Assembly: GCA_002796345.1 (NCBI GenBank)
Contig: PCXC01000032.1
Coordinates: 1 to 37,517 of the forward strand
From: Deltaproteobacteria bacterium CG11_big_fil_rev_8_21_14_0_20_42_23
GTDB taxonomy: Bacteria; UBA10199; 2-02-FULL-44-16
Direction of reading: 5' to 3'
DNA length: 37,517 nucleotides
Both the position numbers and the translations under genes were made by a program. This document shows positions 8,505 to 17,165 of the stretch, in pieces. A model generated the notes under the pieces. It saw only the letters and a program-made list of their open reading frames with translations, was not told the origin of the DNA and searched no databases. Position 1 is the stretch's first letter; every line of letters begins with the position of its first letter.

Positions 8505-9509
8505 TTAGCCAGCAGTATACTTTCCCAAAGTAGCAAGGCCGTTGCATTCAATGCGGTGAAGAAAAACTTTTTTTGCTGAAGAAATGTTTTCTTTTTTTCC
8601 AGCCCAAGCTTTTAGCGTGTCTTCTTGCAAAGCCCGACCATAGGAAAAACTTAGATTCCAAGGCAAATCACCAAGTTTATTCATGGCATTTAAATGTTCA
8701 GTTGCCGCGATAGAACTTTGGCCGCCAGAAAGAAAGACGATACTGGGAACTTCCGCTGGCACGTATTCTTTCAGAAGAGTCACCGTTTCTTTTGCCACTT
8801 CATCAACACTTGCTTGCTGTGCACATTTTTTTCCAGAGATGATCATGTTTGGTTTCAACACCATGCCTGGCAAATAAACTTTTGCTGCGCGAAGTTCATC
8901 AAACACAATTTTCCATACTTTTGCAGTTACTTCACGACAACGCGAAAGCGTGTGAGCCCCGTCCATCAACACTTCCGGCTCGACAATGGGAACAATGTTG
9001 TTCTCTTGGCAAAGAGCAGCATAGCGTGCAAGCGCATGCGCATTTGCTTTTATGCAATAATCACTTGGAAGAATTTCGTTGATTTCAATCACCGCTCTCC
9101 ACTTTGCAAAGCGAGCGCCAAGTTCGTAATATTCCTTCAAGCGCGTTGAAAGCCCATCGAGCCCTTCGGTAATTTTTTCACCTGGAAAGTTGGGCAAATC
9201 TTTGGCACCCATATCCACTTTGATTCCCGGGATCACTCCATTTTGCTCAAGGTATTTTGGAAATGGAACACCATCGTCAGTTGATTGACGAATCGTTTCA
9301 TCGTAGAGGATAACTCCGCTCATAAACTGCTCGGCACCTTCTGTTGTGAAAAGAAGTTGGCGGTAGGCTTGTCTGTTTTTTTCGCTTGATTCAACTTGAA
9401 TGGTATCAAAACGTTTTTTAATCGTTCCATTGCTTTCGTCCGCGGCAAGAATGCCTTTTCCTTTTGCTCCCATTGCCTTGGCAACGCGCTCTAACTGTGA
9501 TGTGTCCAT
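8505..9509 (-). CDS. Class I fructose-bisphosphate aldolase
   Basis: The 334-residue product is a classical (animal/plant-like) class I aldolase, which cleaves fructose 1,6-bisphosphate to two triose phosphates through a lysine Schiff base. Visible motifs are the N-terminal GKGILAADESNGTIKKRF, the acid segment PIVEPEVLMDGAH, the Schiff-base lysine in MVLKPNMIISG, and the C-terminal FLSGGQSS phosphate-binding loop. The length is near the usual 340-360 residues. A strong GGAGGAG ribosome-binding site precedes ATG 9509, and a terminator follows the stop. It is 67 bases downstream of the glutamate-synthase-like gene and may share its transcript. Confidence 0.93.
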   Translation of the reverse strand: MDTSQLERVAKAMGAKGKGILAADESNGTIKKRFDTIQVESSEKNRQAYRQLLFTTEGAEQFMSGVILYDETIRQSTDDGVPFPKYLEQNGVIPGIKVDMGAKDLPNFPGEKITEGLDGLSTRLKEYYELGARFAKWRAVIEINEILPSDYCIKANAHALARYAALCQENNIVPIVEPEVLMDGAHTLSRCREVTAKVWKIVFDELRAAKVYLPGMVLKPNMIISGKKCAQQASVDEVAKETVTLLKEYVPAEVPSIVFLSGGQSSIAATEHLNAMNKLGDLPWNLSFSYGRALQEDTLKAWAGKKENISSAKKVFLHRIECNGLATLGKYTAG

Positions 9510-9576
9510 ATTCTCCTCCTTGTCCCTCGTTTGGCTATCGCCTTAATCCCTCACTCTTTGAAGTACAAGAAAAAAA

Positions 9577-11172
9577 TCAGTTCATCTCATCTCCATTTGC
9601 AAAGGAATCTGGGTGCGAACATTTCATGGCAAGCGAGAAGGACTGAGGAATATTTCCCGTTAATAACTGGTGGGGTTTGAGGTATTCGTACAGTTGTCCA
9701 TAATGTTTTACTTCGTTATTGCTCACTCTTCTTATGACATGATGCGGGCTTAACCCTTCGTGTGATTTCAAGCCCATGGCGCCAATGAGTTCAGCCATCC
9801 CCTTCATGGTTTCTTTATGGTACATCATCACACGTGTTCTTTTGTCACTCACCACCAAGCCCGCAACAAGCTGAGGGTCTTGAGTGGTCACACCTGTTGG
9901 ACAATTATTTGTATTGCATCGCAGTGCCTGAATGCATCCCAGCGAAAGCATGAACGCGCGCGCAGCATAGATGGCATCTGCACCTAAGGCGAGCCGCTTA
10001 ATCATGCCAAAGGCTGAGGTCATTTTTCCCGCGGCAATAATTTTAATCATGCCTCGTAAGCCAAAACCAACAAGGGCATTGTGAATAAAGATAAGCGATT
10101 CTGTCGTTGGTGTTCCTACATGGTTGGAAAATTCTAGTGGCGCAGCGCCCGTTCCCCCTTCGCCGCCATCTACAGCAATATAATCTGGAGTGATTCCGGT
10201 TTTATGCATTGCTTTGCACAAGGCCATAAACTCTCTCTGCTTCCCCAAGCAAAGCTTGATGCCAACTGGTTTTCCGCCAGAGAGTTCTCGAAGCTTTTGA
10301 ATAAACTGCATCATTTGAACTGGCGTTGAAAAAGTAGAATGCGCTGGTGGCGAAATAACAGGCTTGCCAAGAGGAACATCTCTTATCTGCGAAATTTCTA
10401 GATCTACTTTTCGGCCTGGAAGAATTCCACCATGGCCAGGTTTCGCCCCTTGCGAAAGTTTGAGTTCAATCATTTTCACATTGTGATGCGTTGCTTTGCG
10501 GGCGAAGGTGGTTTCGCAAAAAGTTCCATCTTCTCTTCTGCAGCCAAAATATCCCGTTCCAATTTGCCAAATAATATCGGCACCAGGTTCAAGGTGATAC
10601 TTGGTGATTCCTCCCTCACCTGTATTTAAGGCGAAGTGACCGTCTTTTGCGCCGCCACTTAAGGCCATAATTGCATTTTTGCTGATGGCTCCAAAGCTCA
10701 TAGCAGAAATATTCAAAATGCTTGCGGTATAGGGTTGTGTGCAACGTGGTCCACCAATAGTGATGCGAAGATGTTCGGGATCAAGATGTTGGGGTGCAAG
10801 TGAATGGTTTACCCACTCATACCCGGAAGCATAGACATCACGCTGAGTTCCGAAGGGCAAGGTATCTAGCTGCAATTTTGAACGTTGATACACCACGGAT
10901 CTTTTTTCTCTGCTAAAAGGCTTTCCGTCCGTATTTGATTCAACGAAATATTGATTTATTTCCGGGCGAATAGATTCAAAGAGATAGCGAAAACGCCCAA
11001 GGATTGGGAAGTTACGACGAATGGTACTTTTTTTCTGAAAGTAATCTTGAAAGCCAAGCAGCAAAAAAGGCCCTACCAAAACAAGTGACCACAGCAAAAC
11101 CGGGAAGGAAAAATAAAACCAAACCTCTACTATTATGAGTGTTATTGAAATAAATAAAAAAATTCTTCTCAT
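9577..11172 (-). CDS. Membrane-anchored FMN-binding glutamate-synthase-family protein
   Basis: The 531-residue product starts with two hydrophobic segments (about residues 3-20 and 24-42). The rest is a glutamate synthase central/FMN barrel domain: ISAMSFGAISKNAIMALSGG, TGEGGITKYHLEPGAD, KPGHGGILPGRK and AVDGGEGGTGAAPLEF. A Cys cluster near residues 405-420 (CIQALRCNTNNCPTG) is the expected Fe-S ligand loop. The glutaminase domain of full GltB is absent and no gltD is nearby, so this is the stand-alone YerD-like type, whose physiological reaction is not well known. AAGGGGGAA precedes ATG 11172. The start overlaps the stop of a possible small upstream gene (ATGA). Confidence 0.88.
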   Translation of the reverse strand: MRRIFLFISITLIIVEVWFYFSFPVLLWSLVLVGPFLLLGFQDYFQKKSTIRRNFPILGRFRYLFESIRPEINQYFVESNTDGKPFSREKRSVVYQRSKLQLDTLPFGTQRDVYASGYEWVNHSLAPQHLDPEHLRITIGGPRCTQPYTASILNISAMSFGAISKNAIMALSGGAKDGHFALNTGEGGITKYHLEPGADIIWQIGTGYFGCRREDGTFCETTFARKATHHNVKMIELKLSQGAKPGHGGILPGRKVDLEISQIRDVPLGKPVISPPAHSTFSTPVQMMQFIQKLRELSGGKPVGIKLCLGKQREFMALCKAMHKTGITPDYIAVDGGEGGTGAAPLEFSNHVGTPTTESLIFIHNALVGFGLRGMIKIIAAGKMTSAFGMIKRLALGADAIYAARAFMLSLGCIQALRCNTNNCPTGVTTQDPQLVAGLVVSDKRTRVMMYHKETMKGMAELIGAMGLKSHEGLSPHHVIRRVSNNEVKHYGQLYEYLKPHQLLTGNIPQSFSLAMKCSHPDSFANGDEMN

Positions 11173-11309
11173 ATTTCCCCCTTAAGCTCCATTTCTTTAG
11201 CGTACTTAAAATACTCTGTCGACCTTTCATGTTTTAGCTCTTGACACATCGCCCGCAAATGCATATACGGCGAGGAATGCAGAACAGACTTCATCATCAT
11301 GCTCATCAT
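11169..11309 (-). CDS. Possible 46-aa small protein, coupled to the glutamate-synthase-like gene
   Basis: A short frame from ATG 11309 gives a 46-residue, Met-rich then helical and charged peptide (containing CQELKHERSTEYFKYAKEME). Its TGA stop overlaps the next gene's ATG in an ATGA arrangement, and its last codons contain that gene's ribosome-binding site. This is typical of translational coupling. Against it, no Shine-Dalgarno is visible before its own start. The frame also continues open further upstream, through a hairpin and a repeat-free divergent region, so the exact start is uncertain. I recognise no family. Confidence 0.33.
   Translation of the reverse strand: MMSMMMKSVLHSSPYMHLRAMCQELKHERSTEYFKYAKEMELKGEI
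11241..11269 (+). promoter_or_regulatory. Sigma70-like promoter upstream of the hydrolase
   Basis: A perfect TTGACA (11241-11246) and TATACG (11264-11269) are separated by 17 bases. The predicted start, near 11277, lies about 85 bases before a rho-independent hairpin and about 170 bases before the hydrolase start. It lies antisense to the possible small gene at 11169-11309. Confidence 0.45.
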
Positions 11310-11361
11310 ATCCCATAGGGGAAGGTGAACGTGTAAGCTGCAAAAAGAACAAACACTCTCA

Positions 11362-11394
11362 ACACCGACCCCCAAAGGTCGGTGTTTTTGTTTT
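11362..11394 (+). terminator. Orphan rho-independent terminator or attenuator
   Basis: The arms ACACCGACC (11362-11370) and GGTCGGTGT (11377-11385) form a 9-bp GC-rich stem with a 6-base loop, followed by TTTTGTTTT. It points in the plus direction, but no plus-strand gene ends upstream. It could end a short RNA from the promoter at 11241, or act as an attenuator for the hydrolase gene. Confidence 0.75.
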
Positions 11395-11445
11395 ATCTGT
11401 TCATTGTAAACACTGACGAAAGGGGGAAAAAAAGGATAGAAAAAC

Positions 11446-13152
11446 GTGACCTCAACATTTTCTCCGCTGGCCACATTACCAACACTTTCCACACCACTTC
11501 GCCTACCAGCATTGCAAGCTTGGTGGACATCTCCAAGTCTCACTCAACATCGCCAACTTGTCTTGCAGCACGCAAAAACACTTGGTTCTTTAAACCCTCA
11601 ACAAGCGCAAGAGCTTAAACTCATTGAAGAAGCCGGCGATAAGCTTCCCGCAGCAAATGCCTTTGAACTTGTGCGTAATCACAAAATTGATGCTCTTTTG
11701 AAATCGATCAAACCAAAATCTCAAGGAGCTCGCTACTATACAGACAGAACTGAAAGGCTCTGGACACAACAACTTCCCTTTATTCTCAACTGGATGGATC
11801 AAGCTCTTATTACCGTAAACGCAAGAAAAGCACCAAACAGATTTGGCATTGATACCAGCACATTTGCCGCAGCTTGTAGATTGGAACGAGGCGCACTTTC
11901 TGTACTGCTCGCTTCTTCAAAATGGAAAGAAATTGCCAGAGCTTACCAAGACAGTTTTCGCGATGAAAACATTCCAGTTGGAAATCCTCTCTTCACAGAT
12001 GAAGTCTTAGAAGTTGTAAAAAACGAAGCTCAAAAAAAAGCTAGCGCTCCGTTCACCCTTACTTTCAACAAATCTCTTCGAGCTGAAACCTTTGTTCCAT
12101 CTCGTTTTGCTGCCGACGCACCTCAAGTACAAGGTGCACTCTTTTGTTATCCTGGCATTGGCAGGCTGGGATATTCTGATTTGCCTTCACTTTTTCCTGC
12201 AGCCTCAATTCTTTCGGATCTTCGAGAGGCTGATGGTCCAAAACGGATTGTAAATCACCAAGCCGCAAAGCTTTTTGCAACGGGTCTTTCCTGGCCACAC
12301 CATGGTGGAGGCGATCAAGATCTTCCACTTGAAGAGCTGATCACAACTATTGATGCACACGCGAACTCCGTTGAAAACAATACCCTTCCCAAAATTGCAT
12401 TAGGCCGTAGCTTTGGTGGCAGCACTTTGCTAGACTACATTCTCGCGCATCCCCAAACCTTTGCATCAGCATTTATTGTTTCAGCTTACAGCCCTGCGTT
12501 TACCAACTTTGTTTTGGCTTCGCTTGGAAATGAGGCGCGAGAGTTTAACTATCCCGGTTGGAAATGGGTCTTGGAACTTGATGGTTACTTTGAAGGAGAC
12601 ACTCCGGAAAGCCTTAGCCCAGAAGTATTTCAAGCCATGCAAGATGCTGCAAAGAAAACATCAACAGCCGCATATTGGAAAGCAAAAGCTGCACACTCAC
12701 AATGGAAAATCCCAAAAAAACTTGAAGCACGTTTATCTGAGCTAAGAAAACTTGATCCAAACATCGATGAATTGTGGAAGCGTGATTGGTCGTTAGAAAC
12801 AGAAGATGAAACAAGAGCGCGTGAAGAAAAACTGAAAGCGCTTCGAACTGAAGCAGGTTTTGACGAAATAAAAACTGAAGTAACTTTATTATGGGGAACA
12901 AACGACGATCAATATCCTCAAGGAGTAAATAACGAAAATCCCCTCTTCACCACTCGCTCTTTTTATCAGGCACTAAGCATAGCCTTTGGCTTTAAACTTT
13001 TGCCTTACTGTGGCGGACACGATCCGTTCAACACGAGAACGACAAATCAAAGAGTACGTGAAGAGGTGATTGCAACACTTAGAGCTAAGGTAAGAGAAAG
13101 TGTGGATTCTTCCACCTTGTCATCCTCGCGAACGCGGGGACCCAGCAATTAA
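11446..13152 (+). CDS. Alpha/beta-hydrolase-fold protein of unknown substrate
   Basis: The 568-residue product has an alpha-helical N-terminal half and a C-terminal alpha/beta hydrolase domain. The nucleophile elbow is GRSFGGS with Ser322. The acid is Asp487 or Asp488 in WGTNDDQYP, and the base is probably His525 in GGHDPF, so a Ser-Asp-His triad is complete. There is no signal peptide. The start is GTG 11446 with AAAGGATAG upstream. The last 15 or so residues (SSTLSSSRTRGPSN) are encoded by a dispersed intergenic repeat that begins at 13119, so the native C-terminus has been replaced or extended. It converges with the glutamate-cysteine ligase gene. Confidence 0.72.
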   Translation: MTSTFSPLATLPTLSTPLRLPALQAWWTSPSLTQHRQLVLQHAKTLGSLNPQQAQELKLIEEAGDKLPAANAFELVRNHKIDALLKSIKPKSQGARYYTDRTERLWTQQLPFILNWMDQALITVNARKAPNRFGIDTSTFAAACRLERGALSVLLASSKWKEIARAYQDSFRDENIPVGNPLFTDEVLEVVKNEAQKKASAPFTLTFNKSLRAETFVPSRFAADAPQVQGALFCYPGIGRLGYSDLPSLFPAASILSDLREADGPKRIVNHQAAKLFATGLSWPHHGGGDQDLPLEELITTIDAHANSVENNTLPKIALGRSFGGSTLLDYILAHPQTFASAFIVSAYSPAFTNFVLASLGNEAREFNYPGWKWVLELDGYFEGDTPESLSPEVFQAMQDAAKKTSTAAYWKAKAAHSQWKIPKKLEARLSELRKLDPNIDELWKRDWSLETEDETRAREEKLKALRTEAGFDEIKTEVTLLWGTNDDQYPQGVNNENPLFTTRSFYQALSIAFGFKLLPYCGGHDPFNTRTTNQRVREEVIATLRAKVRESVDSSTLSSSRTRGPSN

Positions 13153-13238
13153 AACACTTTGCTGTCATTGCGAACGAAGTGAAGCAATCTCCTCTGACAA
13201 TTCTAAAACCGAGATCGCCACGTTTCACTCGCGATGAC
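13119..13238. repeat. Dispersed intergenic repeats, copy 2 (two units)
   Basis: The first unit starts at 13119 (GTCATCCTCGCGAACGCGGG) and supplies the hydrolase C-terminus. The second, 13164-13238, runs from GTCATTGCGAA to CTCGCGATGAC and is a 75-bp inverted-end element matching copy 1 in reverse. Both are empty forms: they lack the small GCCTGCC palindrome seen in copies 1, 4 and 5. Confidence 0.8.
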
Positions 13239-13249
13239 AAAGCGGTAAA

Positions 13250-14581
13250 TTACGCACCACAGAAAAGATCACTCTCAAGCACGATGTCTCTTAAGTTTTT
13301 TCCTTTTTCATATGCAGACAGCAAAAGATCTGCTGGTGAGCTTTTGCGGATGATGGCCATTTCTTCAAGTTGTGCGAAGGCTTTTTCTTCGAAGGGTGAA
13401 ATGAGTTTTTTTAGCTTAAGCCTTTCAAGTCCGCTGCGAGCAAGTTTCATCACTTGTGCTGCACATTCCAAAAAAGGATAAGGCCCAAACATGCCTTGCA
13501 TTCCCTCTTTTGCTGCAGACGTAAGCGCTTCCCTGCAAACTGACACGTCAACAAAATCAAGCAAGAGCGAAAGATCGTTCAACGCTTCTTCATCATACAC
13601 AAGCGACTTCAGCAAAACTGGAAGTGCAAAGGCTAAAACACAAGCTTGACGATCACAACTTCGCACTTCCAAAAATGACTTCAAACGAATTTCGGGAAAC
13701 AATGTAGAAAGATGCAGATTCCAATCATCACTGTTTGCTTCATGTTTCTCAAAACCATTTTGCAAAAAATTTCGAAAGGTTTGATGCTTGTTCACTACCA
13801 CTTTTCCATCACGAATTAAAAAGAACATGGGCACATCAAGCGCATATTCAACATAGTGTTGGAACGAAAAACTTTTTTCAAAAAAAAGCGGATGCACTCC
13901 ACAACGGTCTGCATCGGTATACTGCCAAATATAGGCCCGGTAAGACTTGTAGCCGTTTGGTTTTCCTTCTGAAAAACATGAATTCGAAAAAAGTGCAGTG
14001 AGCAATGGAGATAATTTAATTAACGTTTGAAATTTTTTGCACGCATCTGCTTCATCTTTAAAATCAAGCGAGACCTGCAACGATGAAGTTTGCTTCATCA
14101 TCGCTGCTGCCAACTTCCCTTTCGTAGGAAGATAAGCACGCATCACTTTGTAACGCTCTTTTTCAAGCCATTCAATTTCATCTACCTTTGCAAACGGCTG
14201 CATGCCAAGCCCGCTGGTGATGATATCCCAATCTTTGGTGAGCGCTTTTATTTCTTTCAAGTGTGCTTGCTCGTAGTGAAAGGCATGATCGGTGAATACG
14301 TCTTGAACACTTGAAAGCTCTAACTGACCTCCCGGCTCTAAGGACAAAAGCTCATGCCCACGCTCAAGAGAAATGATGAGGCCATTTTCAACACAAGGCA
14401 TCCAGTGATAGTGATCCACCAATTGCTGGCAAAGTTCCTGGATGCTTCGTTTTCCTGTTACGGAGAGAGGAAGAAGGGTCTTGGCATCGAGCAAAAACTT
14501 CTCAAGTTCTAAGCCTACTTTTTCTTCGTAGGCTCCCGTCACAGAAAAGGGCTGAAGGAGATCTTTGGCTGATAATGTCAT
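13250..14581 (-). CDS. gshA: Glutamate-cysteine ligase, GCS2 family
   Basis: The 443-residue product matches the plant/proteobacterial-type glutamate-cysteine ligase family, which joins glutamate and cysteine in the first step of glutathione (or ergothioneine) synthesis. Visible motifs are KVGLELEKF near the N-terminus, EPGGQLELSS, SSLQVSLDF, SYRAYIWQYTDADRCG and the late FLEVRSCDRQ. Together these line the ATP/glutamate site. I chose ATG 14581; a GTG at 14602 would add 7 residues, and neither has a clear Shine-Dalgarno. No gshB or egtB is in the window, so glutathione versus another thiol pathway cannot be decided here. It is divergent from the TSP3 lipoprotein gene. Confidence 0.82.
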   Translation of the reverse strand: MTLSAKDLLQPFSVTGAYEEKVGLELEKFLLDAKTLLPLSVTGKRSIQELCQQLVDHYHWMPCVENGLIISLERGHELLSLEPGGQLELSSVQDVFTDHAFHYEQAHLKEIKALTKDWDIITSGLGMQPFAKVDEIEWLEKERYKVMRAYLPTKGKLAAAMMKQTSSLQVSLDFKDEADACKKFQTLIKLSPLLTALFSNSCFSEGKPNGYKSYRAYIWQYTDADRCGVHPLFFEKSFSFQHYVEYALDVPMFFLIRDGKVVVNKHQTFRNFLQNGFEKHEANSDDWNLHLSTLFPEIRLKSFLEVRSCDRQACVLAFALPVLLKSLVYDEEALNDLSLLLDFVDVSVCREALTSAAKEGMQGMFGPYPFLECAAQVMKLARSGLERLKLKKLISPFEEKAFAQLEEMAIIRKSSPADLLLSAYEKGKNLRDIVLESDLFCGA

Positions 14582-14690
14582 AGCTATGGTCTTTCTGGGC
14601 ACATCAAAACTTAAAAAGAACTAAAAGAATCAAGACTTTAGGGCATTTAACCCAAAAAGGGAATAAAAAAGAACTTTCCCAAAGCTACGC

Positions 14691-14719
14691 TTGTTTCTGG
14701 GGCTTAAAAAAGCTATACT
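14691..14719 (+). promoter_or_regulatory. Promoter of the TSP3 lipoprotein gene
   Basis: TTGTTT (14691-14696) and TATACT (14714-14719) are spaced by 17 bases. The predicted start is about 60 bases upstream of the lipoprotein ATG at 14787, and GAGGAA lies just before that ATG. Confidence 0.55.
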
Positions 14720-14786
14720 TATCAGATATTTAAAAAACTTGTTTTGAGCATTTCAGCTCGCAAGCTCACATCTGAGGAATAACACC

Positions 14787-16467
14787 ATGAAGAAAAAATA
14801 TTTCACCATTCTCTGCCTGGTTCTTTTTGCTCTTGCGTCATGCTCTGGTGACAGCGCGCCTGCTCCAGTTGTTCCTCCTGCGCCTGGCATTAGCCCCAAC
14901 GATCTCGATGGCGATGGAATTCCCAACAATGCAGACAACTGCCCTCTTGTTTCAAACGCCGATCAAGCCAACACCGATGGTGATGCCACCGGAGATGCCT
15001 GCGACGAAGATGAGAATGGTGACGTAGATGGCGATGGACTCCACAATGGCGTTGATAACTGCCCGAATGCTGCAAACGCCGACCAGCTTGACTTAGACGC
15101 CGATGGCATTGGTGATGTGTGCGATGACGACATGGATGGTGACGGCATTGCCAATATTGATGATGACTTAAGCACCTGTGCCAACGCAGCGGGTTCTGAT
15201 GCTCATATATTTCGTGGCAATGTTACGGCAGCTACTCTCCACCTCCTCTCCCCCGAACAGTGTCTCATTGAGGGAAGTATCCACTTAACTGGAGTTGTTG
15301 ATATTTTAAAGTGGCAACAGTTGGAAAAAATTGGAAAGGTTACTCAAAATATTAACATTCATGACAACAATGCCTTAGTTGAATTCAAGATGCCGTACCT
15401 CAAAGAAACGGATAACATTTTCGTTACAAGCAACCCACAACTTGAAATGATCAACTTGCAACATTTGACATCTACCACAACCATCACGCTTCAAGAAAAT
15501 AGTGAGTTGGCTTCTGTAGATTTTACTTTTTTAACCCAAACAGATTCACTTATCCTTCAATCAAACAGTCTTACTGATATAAATTTTCCTTCTTTGCTTA
15601 CAGCAAACCTTACTATTAGCGATGGAAATGACGAACACCTTGAAGGAACAATTACAAGCATCAACCTTCCCCTTTTCAGCACGGGATCCCTCACAGTTAG
15701 AAACGCAGAAATTCTGCAAAGTTTATCTGCACCATCACTAACTGAAGCAAACAATATTTATCTCCATGGACTCATAAATCTTGAGCAACTTGACTTAAGC
15801 AATCTGCAAAAAGTAAACGAAAAACTCATGCTACGTGGTTACATGAGAAAACTCAAAACACTCAACCTTTCACAGCTTGAGCGTGTAAATGGTTTATTCA
15901 AAGTCTATCTTCTTACAGAACTTGAAACACTATCACTTGATAAGCTAAACGTTGTTACTGGAAGTCTTTCCCTCATTATCATTGCCCAAGTTAAAAAATA
16001 TAAGTGCACCAGCCTTAACTTCTGTATTTGAGGATATTCTTTTGGCACACCTTTCAGAATTAACTTCTGTAGAAATGCCAGTGCTTACAAACACAAATGG
16101 TGCATTGATTCTTTATAACAATAGCAAGCTTGGTAGCCTTAATTTTTCAAGCCTCAGATCACTTGGTTTAAAAAAATTTGGAGGAACTTCTCAGTTTACT
16201 GAAGTAAGTTTTTTTGAAGGAGAGATTCCTGATGTCCTTGAAGAAATGGGAAGAAATGTTGATCCAAGTTGGAATAAAACAATCGAAAAATCCAGCATCG
16301 TTATTGGAAGAAATGTTCGTTTCAATTATACTGCCCAACATAAACTGCTTTCAACTGCTACTAGCCTTGCAAAAAACACTTTGATGAATACCACTCTCCC
16401 GCAAGCACAGTTCGATTTTGGAAAAATAAGATCAGTCCAAGGCTCTGTGTTTGTGTTTGGGAATTAG
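14787..16467 (+). pseudogene. Lipoprotein with thrombospondin type-3 repeats and a leucine-rich-like domain, frameshifted
   Basis: The first frame (14787-16031) encodes a lipobox LASC (Cys19), then about three calcium-binding TSP3-type repeats rich in DxDGDG and NADNCP motifs (residues of about 37-130). A beta-solenoid-like domain of repeated LEQLDLSNLQKV-type units resembles bacterial receptor-L/leucine-rich lipoproteins. Near 15965-15985 the homologous reading moves to another frame. There the overlapping frame 15952-16467 continues the same repeat pattern (SLPKLKNISAPALTSV) to a proper stop followed by a terminator. A one-base gain or two-base loss explains this. It may be a true pseudogene, phase variation or an assembly error. 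The intact product would be about 560 residues, exported and anchored in a membrane. Confidence 0.75.
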
Positions 16468-16479
16468 TAAGTGAAAAAA

Positions 16480-16510
16480 AAGCCAATTCCTTTTCAAGAA
16501 TTGGCTTTTT
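16480..16510. terminator. Bidirectional terminator between the lipoprotein and peroxiredoxin genes
   Basis: AAGCCAATTC (16480-16489) pairs with GAATTGGCTT (16498-16507). The stem is flanked by A8 on the left and T5 on the right, so it can end transcripts from both convergent genes. Confidence 0.88.
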
Positions 16511-16533
16511 GCTTTTCATTTTGTTCTACTTCA

Positions 16534-17076
16534 TTACTGAGGACGAAGGGTTTCGCCGCCTGGCTTCCAGTTAACGGGGCATGCTTCAGCGCCGCCTGAT
16601 TTTTCTACATACTGAATAGCCTGAAGCACGCGAAGAACTTCGTCTACATTTCTGCCAATGCCAAGATCATGAACAAGTTGATAATGAAGTTTATTGTCTG
16701 GGCCAATAATGAAAAGTCCGCGAAGAGCAATACCAGCATCTTCAAGCAAAACACCATAATCACGAGCTACTTGCTTTGAAAGGTCAGCTGCAAGAGCATG
16801 TTTCATTTCGCCAAGATCAGACTGGATCCATGCTCTGTGGCTGAATTTGCTGTCGGTACTGCATCCAATAACAGTGGTATTGAGAGCTTCAAATTCTGCA
16901 ATACGTTCGTTGAAGGCGGTAATTTCAGTTGGGCACACAAACGTGAAATCGAGCGGATAGAAGTAAAGTACTTTCCATTTTCCTTCTAATTTATCTGAAG
17001 AAACGGTAACAAAATCACCTTTTCCAATAACAGCATCCATAGTGAAACGGGGAGCTTTCTGACCTATCTGCAACAT
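16534..17076 (-). CDS. Typical 2-Cys peroxiredoxin (AhpC/Prx1 type)
   Basis: The 180-residue product reduces hydrogen peroxide and organic peroxides. The peroxidatic cysteine is Cys48 in DFTFVCPTE, and the resolving cysteine is Cys166 in ACPVNW near the C-terminus, as in the Prx1/AhpC class of obligate dimers. The reductant (AhpF, thioredoxin or other) is not encoded nearby. A GGAGG site precedes ATG 17076, and a bidirectional terminator follows the stop. It is the last gene of a probable minus-strand operon with the aquaporin (89-base gap) and the M42 peptidase. Confidence 0.92.
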   Translation of the reverse strand: MLQIGQKAPRFTMDAVIGKGDFVTVSSDKLEGKWKVLYFYPLDFTFVCPTEITAFNERIAEFEALNTTVIGCSTDSKFSHRAWIQSDLGEMKHALAADLSKQVARDYGVLLEDAGIALRGLFIIGPDNKLHYQLVHDLGIGRNVDEVLRVLQAIQYVEKSGGAEACPVNWKPGGETLRPQ

Positions 17077-17165
17077 AATGCCTCCATAGCTTTAGGGTTA
17101 ACAATCGCGTAGTCTCTAACAGACAGCTTCCAAGCTCGTCAACCCCAATTTGGAAGGGAAAATCT

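Noticed and set aside
7199-9149. Plus-strand frames opposite the DUF4091 lipoprotein and aldolase genes
   Set aside because: They are antisense shadows of well-supported minus-strand genes, with no family resemblance.
15952-16031. Programmed ribosomal frameshift in the lipoprotein gene
   Set aside because: No slippery heptamer with stimulatory structure is evident at the switch. Mutation or assembly error is simpler.
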